Origin: Siphonodentalium dalli
Taxonomy: Eukaryota > Mollusca > Scaphopoda > Gadilida > Siphonodentaliidae
DNA: 64,000 nucleotides
Assembly (NCBI GenBank): GCA_032622095.1
Contig: CP136062.1
Span: 8,893,710 to 8,957,709, forward strand
Reading direction: 5' to 3'
The notes beneath the pieces were generated by a model, which made no database searches, was not told the DNA's origin, and saw only the letters and a program-made list of their open reading frames with translations. Below, piece by piece: positions 11,031 to 23,860 of the stretch; position 1 is the first letter of the stretch; each line of letters starts with the position of its first letter. Both the position numbers and the translations under genes were made by a program.

Positions 11031-11673
11031 GCTTCCAGATTTATCAGGATTCTATTACTGGTGTTATTTCTTACCCCAAAAAAATTGTTAATTTTAAAAC
11101 GGGGTATGTGGGTTAAATGACCGCTGGGAGATAATAGGATGCCCAATGACTCCTATATTTCTATTGTATCACGGTAAAGCTTTTTTTGTAAAATTGGCGC
11201 GGTTTACACGATAAAACTGCAATTTACTTTTCAATTATAGGCAAAAAATTCACATTTTTCAAATATCGTTCAGGGCAGCGAATTTAGGAACACTGATAAA
11301 CAAAGACTCACTCGTTTTGTTGAGTTATTATATTTTCACGCCCTACAGACCCATTTTCAGATTATGCGAGACATTTATTAACCCTCTGTCGCCGGAACTT
11401 CAACTTTTTCCGGAGGCGAAATTTTCTGAAAATCATCCATTTTGTGCATATGGGTGGACCTTTAATGTTCAAAATAGCACGGTCGAGGTGATGGAAGTTT
11501 CTCTGAGAGAAATTCGACTCAAACTCCTAAAAAGTACTAAAATTTAAAGGGACATCCGCCTATCATTGAACCAAACCATCATCGGATGGTGAAATTTTGA
11601 GGGGGGGGGGGGTCTATTTCAAATGCAATTAAACATTGTATTGTTCAAAATTAGATAAATTCCTTAAAACTTA
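11031..11673 (+). repeat. S monomer, left part, split by foldback element
   Basis: These are the first 643 bases of an S unit, ending at AAAACTTA where the transposon begins. Its continuation is at 16946-17193. Without the insert and one TTA the unit would be about 888 bp, normal for S. Confidence 0.95.
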
Positions 11674-13487
11674 TAGTCGGGGAGCCAATAAGGTCCACCT
11701 GCACCCCCCCCGATGATTACAAATAACCTTATTTGTATTGTTCCCTATGGTATCCAGATAAAGAATCCGGAATTCTCCGAAAAATAAAGGTGGCCCTACT
11801 AGGTGCTAGATCCATTTGAATCCAAGATGGCCGCCATTTCCTCTAATTCCGACCAGCTGTATTTAATCGTTGTAATAGATCGGTTGTTAGCAAAAGACAC
11901 AGACAAAATATATGCCATTTGTTGGTATGATGTCCTTCTTCAAAATGACGGCAAAAAATTTCGAAAAAAAATTCAAAATGGCCGCCGAAAAATGACGTCA
12001 TCTGCACGAAAATAGGAAATTTAATTAATATTTCACCATATCTTCCATTTTTCTTCACATTAATCATTAGTAAATGGCAATGTTTTTGAGACAGTCATCA
12101 AGCGTGATATTATAGCGTCATTTTAAGACATTTGCCATTGACGAGGGTTCCGTAATAGATACAGAAAGAGGATTTGAAAAAGAGGGGTAAAATTTTCGAT
12201 TTTTTGCAAGACGATTTTGATAGTCATTTTATCGACAAACCACACAGGCTGTTAATAGAATGTCAACAACTATGTGCTTTATTTTATTGGACGGATGTTT
12301 TACTTCAATGGGAATGAAATTGGTGTAGAAAATTTCCAAAATGGCCGCCAAAAATATGAAAAATGGTAAATATTGCCCCAGGGTGTCCTGCAATGGCTTA
12401 CAAGTTGTGGTTAATATATAAAATTGGCTAATCTGTATTATATACATTGCATACTAACATGTCTGATGCACCATGGATCATTGTTTCTATTGTCACCACT
12501 GACATCACCAGAAATATTGGATTTTTCTCTCACAAACTTGACATAAATTTCGACAAAAATTCACTTTTCAGGGTTGGACAATTGTTTTAAGTAAAATGCA
12601 ACTATCATTGGTATCAAAGGTATTTATTGTATTGGTCTATCTTAAATGTGTCACACTACGGTGTTTATAGACCAAATTGCTCAAGATGGCTTCCAAAATG
12701 GCAACCAAATTTGTAAAAAGTTAATTTTTTACATATATCCCGAACATTATTCTCTGCGTTATCCGACAAGGTAGTAAATTGTGACTCACTTGGTTATTGT
12801 ACGTGTTAGTTAATTAACTGACAACTACGTTCTATTATGTTTGTCCCAGTTCCGTATGGGGCATGACAAATTCATTTTAAAGTTGCAGTATGGAATTTTG
12901 CGGAGAACCTCTTTTGTGTTTCTTGCCATATTATTGAAAGGAAATGGGCAGAACTTTGAAACGGAACTGAGATGAACCATAATATGTGGCTATTCTGGTC
13001 CATTATGATAAAACATATCAACTGGATACACGGTGGATGCCAAGATGGTAGCCAGGGAGTTACTATATGGTCATAGATGAGGTGAATAGGTATACAGGGA
13101 GTTATTGTATGGTCAACGGTGAGATGAGTACATGTATGTATACAATTAGTGACTGTATGATCATAAATGTAATGAATAGCTATACAGGGAGTGACTAAAT
13201 GGTCATGTGTCAGGTGTATGAGTATACCCGGTGTTCCTGCTTGGTGACGTGTAGGTCATGTGTAGGTTATACGGGTATACACATGTGTTGCTATATGGTC
13301 ATGGGCGAGGGGTATTTGTATATAGCGAGCGGCTATATGGACATGGATGATGTGCATATGCATACATGGAGTGAATATACTGACATGGCTGGGGAGTATT
13401 AGTATATCTTGAGTGGCTATTCTGCTATGGTGTGACAAATAGGGATACGGGGAGTGACATGGCCAAGGGTGAGGTGAATATATATAC
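11674..13487 (+). repeat. Left arm of the foldback palindrome
   Basis: It is the inverted counterpart of 15132-16945. The outer 1.35 kb is unique sequence and the rest minisatellite. By eye I count roughly a dozen differences over the outer 1.35 kb, including the cytosine tract near 11702 (8 against 11). It has ATGGCCGCC at 11827, 11978 and 12341 and the palindrome TGACGTCA at 11993-12000. Frames of 70-74 codons here are not credible genes. Confidence 0.88.
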
Positions 13488-13960
13488 AATGATTGACCAT
13501 AATCATGTACGAATGTTTTGAATAGGTACACACGGTGTGACTATATGGCCATAGGTCAGATGAAGGAGTATACCAGGTGCCATGGGTGAGGGTATGTGTA
13601 TGAAGCGAGTGGCTATATGACCATTGGTGAGGTGGATATGTATACCCGGGGTGACTCTATGGTCATTGTTGTGGTGTTGATGTATATATTGAATGTCTAT
13701 TTGACCATGTGTGTGTGGAGAATAGGTATACATGGGATGACCGTATGGCCAATAGTGAGGTGAATGGGTATACAAGGAGTGACTCTATGGTTATGGGTCA
13801 TGTTTAGGATTATACCCGGTGTGACTGCATTGTGACTCATGGCTGTATGGCCATCCATGGTCATGGGTCAGGTGTACGTTTATACAGTTGGTCACTATAT
13901 TGTTATGTCTGTAGTGTTTATGTATATATGGAATGACTGTGTGGTAATGGGTGGCTATCG
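13068..13960 (+). repeat. Minisatellite, left tract (about 42 bp period)
   Basis: Diverged copies of a unit of about 42 bp, typified by GTATACAGGGAGTGACTATA followed by TGGTCATGGGTGAGGTGAAT. Because 42 is a multiple of three, long frames appear on both strands (rich in Tyr, His, Met and Ile); they are a by-product of the repeat. I estimate about 20 copies. Confidence 0.8.
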
Positions 13961-14078
13961 CTTTTCACGTTTAAAGTTCCCCCATGTACACAAACACTAT
14001 CATGGTGGAGAACTCTTTGATATGACCTCTCTATTGATTAACATATCCTTGCGTTATTGTGGAAAGCGATAGCCACCC
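13949..14078. other. Centre of the foldback: inner stem and 90 bp spacer
   Basis: GGGTGGCTATCGCTTTTCAC at 13949-13968 is complementary to 14059-14078 with one mismatch, enclosing a spacer at 13969-14058 with no inverted partner. The repeat consensus switches strand here, so this is the structural axis, though it is not the midpoint of the element. Confidence 0.75.
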
Positions 14079-15545
14079 AAATTACACATGTACAACCCAC
14101 CATGACCTCATATGTACATAAACACCACACAAATGACAATATAGTCACCCACTCTATACACATACACCTGACCATACAGCCATATTTGGTTATACTGGTA
14201 CATGCCACAAATGACGATACAGCCATGAGTCACCATGCATGAACACCAGGTATACTCCTACACCTGACCATATAGTCACTATGTGTATACATATTCACCA
14301 CATTCACGATCATAAAGTCACTCATTGTATACCTATTCACCTCACAGTGGACCATACAGCCACTACATGTATATCTATTCGCCATACCCATGACCATAGA
14401 GTCAATCCAGATATACATATACACCTCATCAATGGTGAGCCCTTCCAAATATACCAATACCCGCACACACGACCACTCATAAGTTTAATACTTGCATATA
14501 CACCTCGCACATGACAATTCAGCAACTCAATGTATACTTATACACGCCATCCATGATCATTCATCTACACCCTATACACCACCGATGATAATACATCCAC
14601 AACATATATCAATATACGACCCACCCGTTACCAAAAGGGCACTCCCTATATAGCCACAGGTATGCATATAACTTCAATCTTGACCGTACAGGCATACCAG
14701 GTGCACCTATACACATTACCCATAACCATAAAATCACTCCCTATTTATCTACGCACTCCATCCATGATCATACAGACAGCACAAATATACATATACACCC
14801 ACATGTCACAATACAGCCACACACGTACGGTACACATATACATCCCACCACGACATTACAGTCACTCCATATATACATAAACAACTCACAGATGACCATG
14901 TAGCTACTCTCGTTATATCTATACACCACAGCAATGCCCATACGGTCACAACGGCCACACACAACAATACACCGTACAGTCACTACATGTATACCGATTC
15001 ACCTCACACATGCCCATACAGCCACTCCTTATATTCCTATGCATCTCACCATGGACACCCCACTCATAACCATATAGTCACTCCTTGTATACATATTCAC
15101 ACCATTCATGCCCATACAGTAACTCCCTGTATATATATATTCACCTCACCCTTGGCCATGTCACTCCCCGTATCCCTATTGTCACACCATAGCAGAATAG
15201 CCACTCAAGATATACTAATACTCCCCAGCCATGTCAGTATATTCACTCCATGTATGCATATGCACATCATCCATGTCCATATAGCCGCTCGCTATATACA
15301 CATACCCCTCGCCCATGACCATATGGCAACACATGTGTATACCCGTATAACCTACACATGACCTACACGTCACCAATCAGGAACACCGGGTATACTCATA
15401 CACCTGACACATGACCATTTAGTCACTCCCTGTATAGCTATTCATTACATTTATGATCATACAGTCACTAATTGTATACATACATGTACTCATCTCACCG
15501 TTGACCATACAATAACTCCCTGTATACCTATTCACCTCACCTATG
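14070..15545 (-). repeat. Minisatellite, right tract (about 42 bp period)
   Basis: The complementary orientation of the left tract, about 35 copies of the 42 bp unit (for example from CCATATAG near 15071 to CCATACAG 42 bases on). It is about 0.6 kb longer than the left tract: outer repeats match in order, inner ones do not, so copy number changed after the palindrome formed. The 124-codon frame at 14987-15361 has a 14-residue period and is not a gene. Confidence 0.8.
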
Positions 15546-16945
15546 ATAATATAGTAAGTCCCTGGCTACCATCTTGGCATCCACCCTGTATCCAGTTGAT
15601 ATGTTTTATCATAATGGACCAGAATAGCCACATATTATGGTTCATCTCAGTTCCGTTTCAAAGTTCTGCCCATTTCCTTTCAATAATATGGCAAGAAACA
15701 CAAAAGAGGTTCTCCGCAAAATTCCATACTGCAACTTTAAAATGAATTTGTCATGCCCCATACGGAACTGGGACAAACATAATAGAACGTAGTTGTCAGT
15801 TAATTAACTAACACGTACAATAACCAAGTGAGTCACAATTTACTACCTTGTCGGATAACGCAGAGAATAATGTTCGGGATATATGTAAAAAATTAACTTT
15901 TTACAAATTTGGTTGCCATTTTGGAAGCCATCTTGAGCAATTTGGTCTATAAACACCGTAGTGTGACACATTTAAGATAGACCAATACAATAAATACCTT
16001 TGATACCAATGATAGTTGCATTTTACTTAAAACAATTGTCCAACCCTGAAAAGTGAATTTTTGTCGAAATTTATGTCAAGTTTGTGAGAGAAAAATCCAA
16101 TATTTCTGGTGATGTCAGTGGTGAAAATAGAAACAATGATCCATGGTGCATCAGACATGTTAGTATGCAATGTATATAATACAGATTAGCCAATTTTATA
16201 TATTAACCACAACTTGTAAGCCATTGCAGGACACCCTGGGGCAATATTTACCATTTTTCATATTTTCGGCGGCCATTTTGGAAATTTTCTACACCAATTT
16301 CATTCCCATTGAAGTAAAACATCCGTCCAATGAAATAGAGCACATAGTTGTTGACATTCTATTAACAGCCTGTGTGGTTTGTCGATAAAATGACTATCAA
16401 AATCGTCTTGCAAAAAATCGAAAATTTTACCCCTCTTTTTCAAATCCTCTTTCTGTATCTATTACGGAACCCTCGTCAATGGCAAATGTCTTAAAATGAC
16501 GCTATAATATCACGCTTGATGACTGTCTCAAAAACATTGCCATTTACTAATGATTAATGTGAAGAAAAATGGAAGATATGGTGAAATATTAATTAAATTT
16601 CCTATTTTCGTGCAGATGACGTCATTTTTCGGCGGCCATTTTGAATTTTTTTCGAAATTTTTTGCCGTCATTTTGAAGAAGGACATCATACCAACAAATG
16701 GCATATATTTTGTCTGTGTCTTTTGCTAACAACCGATCTATTACAACGATTAAATACAGCTGGTCGGAATTAGAGGAAATGGCGGCCATCTTGGATTCAA
16801 ATGGCTCTAGCACCTAGTAGGGCCACCTTTATTTTTCGGAGAATTCCGGATTCTTTATCTGGATACCATAGGGAACAATAAAAATAAGGTTATTTGTAAT
16901 CATCGGGGGGGGGGGTGCAGGTGGACCTTATTGGCTCCCCGACTA
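15132..16945 (-). repeat. Right arm of the foldback palindrome
   Basis: The reverse complement of the left arm. GGCGGCCAT (complement of ATGGCCGCC) occurs at 16268, 16631 and 16791 and TGACGTCA at 16617-16624, mirroring the left arm. The terminal G tract near 16905 has 11 bases against 8 in the left arm. Confidence 0.88.
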
Positions 16946-17193
16946 TTATGGTTGATATACGTGACTAGTTTTCAAAACTTATACATATTACTTTCTATCG
17001 TGTGCGTTATGCACGCGAGTCGGTTTTTACAAATTAAATTATGATGAAAAACCATGAATTTGGGGTGTGGTCACATTTGTGGTCATAATATCCCCATTAG
17101 TGAGTGGATGGACATGGGACATGCGACACTGTGCAGTATATATGTCTATGACAAGCCTAACATGAGACATTAGTATCTTTTCTACTAAACTGC
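16946..17193 (+). repeat. S monomer, right part, split by foldback element
   Basis: It resumes with the duplicated TTA and TGGTTGATATACG and completes the unit begun at 11031. The sequence is otherwise ordinary S. Confidence 0.95.
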
Positions 17194-20100
17194 GCTTCCA
17201 GATTTATCAGGATTCTATTACTGGTGTTATTTCTTACCCCAAAAAAATTGTTAATTTTAAAACGGGGTATGTGGGTTAAATGACCGCTGGGAGATAATAG
17301 GATGCCCAATGACTCCTATATTTCTATTGTATCACGGTAAAGCTTTTTTTGTAAAATTGGCGCGGTTTACACGATAAAACTGCAATTTACTTTTCAATTA
17401 TAGGCAAAAAATTCACATTTTTCAAATATCGTTCAGGGCAGCGAATTTAGGAACACTGATAAACAAAGACTCACTCGTTTTGTTGAGTTATTATATTTTC
17501 ACGCCCTACAGACCCATTTTCAGATTATGCGAGACATTTATTAACCCTCTGTCGCCGGAACTTCAACTTTTTCCGGAGGCGAAATTTTCTGAAAATCATC
17601 CATTTTGTGCATATGGGTGGACCTTTAATGTTCAAAATAGCACGGTCGAGGTGATGGAAGTTTCTCTGAGAGAAATTCGACTCAAACTCCTAAAAAGTAC
17701 TAAAATTTAAAGGGACATCCGCCTATCATTGAACCAAACCATCATCGGATGGTGAAATTTTGAGGGGGGGGGGGGGGGTGGGGGTCTATTTCAAATGCAA
17801 TTAAACATTGTATTGTTCAAAATTAGATAAATTCCTTAAAACTTATGGTTGATATACGTGACTAGTTTTCAAAACTTATACATATTACTTTCTATCGTGT
17901 GCGTTATGCACGCGAGTCGGTTTTTACAAATTAAATTATGATGAAAAACCATGAATTTGGGGTGTGGTCACATTTGTGGTCATAATATCCCCATTAGTGA
18001 GTGGATGGACATGGGACATGCGACACTGTGCAGTATATATGTCTATGACAAGCCTAACATGAGACATTAGTATCTTTTCTACTAAACTGCGCTTCCAGAT
18101 TTATCAGGATTCTATTACTGGTGTTATTTCTTACCCCAAAAAAATTGTTAATTTTAAAACGGGGTATGTGGGTTAAATGACCGCTGGGAGATAATAGGAT
18201 GCCCAATGACTCCTATATTTCTATTGTATCACGGTAAAGCTTTTTTTGTAAAATTGGCGCGGTTTACACGATAAAACTGCAATTTACTTTTCAATTATAG
18301 GCAAAAAATTCACATTTTTCAAATATCGTTCAGGGCAGCGAATTTAGGAACACCGATAAACAAAGACTCACTCGTTTTGTTGAGTTATTATATTTTCACG
18401 CCCTACAGACCCATTTTCAGATTATGCGAGACATTTATTAACCCTCTGTCGCCGGAACTTCAACTTTTTCCGGAGGCGAAATTTTCTGAAAATCATCCAT
18501 TTTGTGCATATGGGTGGACCTTTAATGTTCAAAATAGCACGGTCGAGGTGATGGAAGTTTCTCTGAGAGAAATTCGACTCAAACTCCTAAAAAGTACTAA
18601 AATTTAAAGGGACATCCGCCTATCATTGAACCAAACCATCATCGGATGGTGAAATTTTGAGGGGGGGGGGGGTCTATTTCAAATGAAATTAAACATTGTA
18701 TTGTTCAAAATTAGATAAATTCCTTAAAACGTATGGTTGATATACGTGACTAGTTTTCAAAACTTATACATATTACTTTCTATCGTGTGCGTTATGCACG
18801 CGAGTCGGTTTTTACAAATTAAATTATGATGAAAAACCATGAATTTGGGGTGTGGTCACATTTGTGGTCATAATATCCCCATTAGTGAGTGGATGGACAT
18901 GGGACATGCGACACTGTGCAGTATATATGTCTATGACAAACCTAACATGAGACATTAGTATCTTTTCTACTAAACTGCGCTTCCAGATTTATCAGGATTC
19001 TATTACTGGTGTTATTTCTTACCCCAAAACAATTGTTAATTTTAAAACGGGGTATGTGGGTTAAATGACCGCTGGGAGATAATAGGATGCCCAATGACTC
19101 CTATATTTCTATTGTATCACGGTAAAGCTTTTTTTGTAAAATTGGCGCGGTTTACACGATAAAACTGCAATTTACTTTTCAATTATAGGCAAAAAATTCA
19201 CATTTTTCAAATATCGTTCAGGGCAGCGAATTTAGGAACACCGATAAACAAAGACTCACTCGTTTTGTTGAGTTATTATATTTTCACGCCCTACAGACCC
19301 ATTTTCAGATTATGCGAGACATTTATTAACCCTCTGTCGCCGGAACTTCAACTTTTTCCGGAGGCGAAATTTTCTGAAAATCATCCATTTTGTGCATATG
19401 GGTGGACCTTTAATGTTCAAAATAGCACGGTCGAGGTGATGGAAGTTTCTCTGAGAGAAATTCGACTCAAACTCCTAAAAAGTACTAAAATTTATAGGGA
19501 CATCCGCCTATCATTGAACCAAACCATCATCGGATGGTGAAATTTTGAGGGGGGTGGTCTATTTCAAATGAAATTAAACATTGTATTGTTCAAAATTAGA
19601 TAAATTCCTTAAAACGTATGGTTGATATACGTGACTAGTTTTCAAAACTTATACATATTACTTTCTATCGTGTGCGTTATGCACGCGAGTCAGTTTTTAC
19701 AAATTAAATTATGATGAAAAACCATGAATTTGGGGTGTGGTCACATTTGTGGTCATAATATCCCCATTAGTGAGTGGATGGACATGGGACATGCGACACT
19801 GTGCAGTATATATGTCTATGACAAACCTAACATGAGACATTAGTATCTTTTCTACTAAACTGCGCTTCCAGATTTATCAGGATTCTATTACTGGTGTTAT
19901 TTCTTACCCCAAAAAAATTGTTAATTTTAAAACGGGGTATGTGGGTTAAATGACCGCTGGGAGATAATAGGATGCCCAATGACTCCTATATTTCTATTGT
20001 ATCACGGTAAAGCTTTTTTTGTAAAATTGGCGCGGTTTACACGATAAAACTGCAATTTACTTTTCAATTATAGGCAAAAAATTCACATTTTTCAAATATC

Positions 20101-21637
20101 GTTCAGGGCAGCGAATTTAGGAACACTGATAAACAAAGACTCACTCGTTTTGTTGAGTTATTATATTTTCACGCCCTACAGACCCATTTTCAGATTATGC
20201 GAGACATTTATTAACCCTCTGTCGCCGGAACTTCAACTTTTTCCGGAGGCGAAATTTTCTGAAAATCATCCATTTTGTGCATATGGGTGGACCTTTAATG
20301 TTCAAAATAGCACGGTCGAGGTGATGGAAGTTTCTCTGAGAGAAATTCGACTCAAACTCCTAAAAAGTACTAAAATTTAAAGGGACATCCGCCTATCATT
20401 GAACCAAACCATCATCGGATGGTGAAATTTTGAGGGGGGGGGGGGGTCTATTTCAAATGAAATTAAACATTGTATTGTTCAAAATTAGATAAATTCCTTA
20501 AAACGTATGGTTGATATACGTGACTAGTTTTCAAAACTTATACATATTACTTTCTATCGTGTGCGTTATGCACGCGAGTCGGTTTTTACAAATTAAATTA
20601 TGATGAAAAACCATGAATTTGGGGTGTGGTCACATTTGTGGTCATAATATCCCCATTAGTGAGTGGATGGACATGGGACATGCGACACTGTGCAGTATAT
20701 ATGTCTATGACAAACCTAACATGAGACATTAGTATCTTTTCTACTAAACTGCGCTTCCAGATTTATCAGGATTCTATTACTGGTGTTATTTCTTACCCCA
20801 AAACAATTGTTAATTTTAAAACGGGGTATGTGGGTTAAATGACCGCTGGGAGATAATAGGATGCCCAATGACTCCTATATTTCTATTGTATCACGGTAAA
20901 GCTTTTTTTGTAAAATTGGCGCGGTTTACACGATAAAACTGCAATTTACTTTTCAATTATAGGCAAAAAATTCACATTTTTCAAATATCGTTCAGGGCAG
21001 CGAATTTAGGAACACCGATAAACAAAGACTCACTCGTTTTGTTGAGTTATTATATTTTCACGCCCTACAGACCCATTTTCAGATTATGCGAGACATTTAT
21101 TAACCCTCTGTCGCCGGAACTTCAACTTTTTCCGGAGGCGAAATTTTCTGAAAATCATCCATTTTGTGCATATGGGTGGACCTTTAATGTTCAAAATAGC
21201 ACGGTCGAGGTGATGGAAGTTTCTCTGAGAGAAATTCGACTCAAACTCCTAAAAAGTACTAAAATTTATAGGGACATCCGCCTATCATTGAACCAAACCA
21301 TCATCGGATGGTGAAATTTTGAGGGGGGTGGTCTATTTCAAATGAAATTAAACATTGTATTGTTCAAAATTAGATAAATTCCTTAAAACGTATGGTTGAT
21401 ATACGTGACTAGTTTTCAAAACTTATACATATTACTTTCTATCGTGTGCGTTATGCACGCGAGTCAGTTTTTACAAATTAAATTATGATGAAAAACCATG
21501 AATTTGGGGTGTGGTCACATTTGTGGTCATAATATCCCCATTAGTGAGTGGATGGACATGGGACATGCGACACTGTGCAGTATATATGTCTATGACAAAC
21601 CTAACATGAGACATTAGTATCTTTTCTACTAAACTGC
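17194..21637 (+). repeat. Run of five S monomers
   Basis: Units start at 17194, 18091, 18979, 19864 and 20753 (897, 888, 885, 889 and 885 bp). The first has the exceptional G tract (15 G, T, 5 G) and the AAAACTTATGG variant. The third and fifth share ACACCGATAAAC, TATAGGGAC, the interrupted G tract and GAGTCAGTTTT, so this looks like a duplicated two-unit step (18091-19863 to 19864-21637). Confidence 0.95.
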
Positions 21638-22978
21638 GCTTCCAGATTTATCAGGATTCTATTACTGGTGTTATTTCTTACCCCAAAACAATTGTTAATT
21701 TTAAAACGGGGTATGTGGGTTAAATGACCGCTGGGAGATAATAGGATGCCCAATGACTCCTATATTTCTATTGTATCACGGTAAAGCTTTTTTTGTAAAA
21801 TTGGCGCGGTTTACACGATAAAACTGCAATTTACTTTTCAATTATAGGTTACAAACAACTAATTATATAGAGTTACTCTTCTTGAATTTGTGTAGGGAAA
21901 CTCGAGTCAGCATAAAAAAAAATTCTGGCTGCTGATTGGTTGATTATCATTGAGGGAAATATCCCTAATCGGGAACAGAAAATCATAGCCTACGTAAATA
22001 TGGCGATCGTGTATGTTTAGATGTCCAGGAAGAGTCTGGTGGCGTCCAGAAGTTACGGAAGGGGTCTGGGTATTTTTATGCTGCTGATTTTTTTGCAGTA
22101 AATGGGGTAGTTGTGGAAATGCAAGATTATCGTTTGAAAACAATACCGAAAAGGGCGCGTTTGTTGTCACATACTGGTGCAGAGGATGACGTTCTAAGGG
22201 AAAATTGACCACTTGAAGTTCAACTAGGTCAAACCCATGGCCGGCGGGACTTTTAGTTAACACTGTCGCCTATGGAAAATAATTAGTTGTGTGTAACCTA
22301 TAGGCAAAAAATTCACATTTTTCAAATATCGTTCAGGGCAGCGAATTTAGGAACACTGATAAACAAAGACTCACTCGTTTTGTTGAGTTATTATATTTTC
22401 ACGCCCTACAGACCCATTTTCAGATTATGCGAGACATTTATTAACCCTCTGTCGCCGGAACTTCAACTTTTTCCGGAGGCGAAATTTTCTGAAAATCATC
22501 CATTTTGTGCATATGGGTGGACCTTTAATGTTCAAAATAGCACGGTCGAGGTGATGGAAGTTTCTCTGAGAGAAATTCGACTCAAACTCCTAAAAAGTAC
22601 TAAAATTTAAAGGGACATCCGCCTATCATTGAACCAAACCATCATCGGATGGTGAAATTTTGAGGGGGGGGGTCTATTTCAAATGCAATTAAACATTGTA
22701 TTGTTCAAAATTAGATAAATTCCTTAAAACGTATGGTTGATATACGTGACTAGTTTTCAAAACTTATACATATTACTTTCTATCGTGTGCGTTATGCACG
22801 CGAGTCGGTTTTTACAAATTAAATTATGATGAAAAACCATGAATTTGGGGTGTGGTCACATTTGTGGTCATAATATCCCCATTAGTGAGTGGATGGACAT
22901 GGGACATGCGACACTGTGCAGTATATATGTCTATGACAAGCCTAACATGAGACATTAGTATCTTTTCTACTAAACTGC
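21638..22978 (+). repeat. L monomer, unit 18
   Basis: This 1341 bp copy has a complete MITE and a short G tract of 9. It is the counterpart of the L unit at 6621, both being preceded by an S unit with TATAGGGAC. Confidence 0.95.
21847..22298 (+). mobile_element. MITE, complete (L unit 18)
   Basis: It is 452 bp with both TIRs and flanking TATA, with GGGAAACTCGAG. It is indistinguishable by eye from the 210-661 copy. Confidence 0.88.
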
Positions 22979-23860
22979 GCTTCCAGATTTATCAGGATTC
23001 TATTACTGGTGTTATTTCTTACCCCAAAAATTGTTAATTTTAAAACGGGGTATGTGGGTTAAATGACCGCTGGGAGATAATAGGATGCCCAATGACTCCT
23101 ATATTTCTATTGTATCACGGTAAAGCTTTTTTTGTAAAATTGGCGCGGTTTACACGATAAAACTGCAATTTACTTTTCAATTATAGGCAAAAAATTCACA
23201 TTTTTCAAATATCGTTCAGGGCAGCGAATTTAGGAACACTGATAAACAAAAACTCACTCGTTTTGTTGAGTTATTATATTTTCACGCCCTACAGATCCAT
23301 TTTCAGATTATGCGAGACATTTATTAACCCTCTGTCGCCGGAACTTCAACTTTTTCCGGAGGCGAAATTTTCTGAAAATCATCCATTTTGTGCATATGGG
23401 TGGACCTTTAATGTTCAAAATAGCACGGTCGAGGTGATGGAAGTTTCTCTGAGAGAAATTCGACTCAAACTCCTAAAAGTACTAAAATTTAAAGGGACAT
23501 CCGCCTATCATTGAACCAAACCATCATTGGATGGTGAAATTTTGAGGGGGGTGGTCTATTTCAAATGCAATTAAACATTGTATTGTTCAAAATTAGATAA
23601 ATTCCTTAAAACGTATGGTTGATATACGTGACTAGTTTTCAAAACTTATACATATTACTTTCTATCGTGTGCGTTATGCACGCGAGTCGGTTTTTACAAA
23701 TTAAATTATGATGAAAAACCATGAATTTGGGGTGTGGTCACATTTGTGGTCATAATATCCCCATTAGTGAGTGGATGGACATGGGACATGCGACACTGTG
23801 CAGTATATATGTCTATGACAAACCTAACATGAGACATTAGTATCTTTTCTACTAAACTGC
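22979..23860 (+). repeat. S monomer, unit 19
   Basis: This 882 bp copy is the shortest full S unit, with CCCCAAAAATTG (two A fewer than most). The AGATCCATT variant ties it to the S unit at 7965. It also has CATCATTGG, the shorter CCTAAAAGTAC and the interrupted G tract. Confidence 0.95.

Larger units (their letters stand above)
11674..16945. mobile_element. Non-autonomous foldback transposon, 5272 bp
   Basis: The element starts TAGTCGGGGAGCC and ends with its exact complement GGCTCCCCGACTA. TTA flanks both sides (11671-11673 and 16946-16948); uninterrupted monomers with the same variant (for example at 17841, AAAACTTATGG) have it once, so the target duplication is 3 bp. Two arms of about 1.8 kb are inverted copies with few differences; between them lie unequal minisatellite tracts and a 90 bp spacer. 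No transposase frame is present. A TTA duplication fits the TWA habit of PIF/Harbinger elements, but the TIR alone does not let me name a family. The close match of the arms suggests recent insertion or arm-to-arm conversion. Confidence 0.92.

Noticed and set aside
11803-12067. Short frames on both strands of the left foldback arm, mirrored at 16170-16388 and 16622-16813
   Set aside because: At 60-76 codons, overlapping on opposite strands and without known motifs, they are explained by chance in an AT-rich inverted repeat.
14987-15361. 124-codon His/Tyr-rich frame in the foldback element
   Set aside because: The 14-residue periodicity follows the 42 bp minisatellite; several overlapping frames occur on both strands for the same reason.
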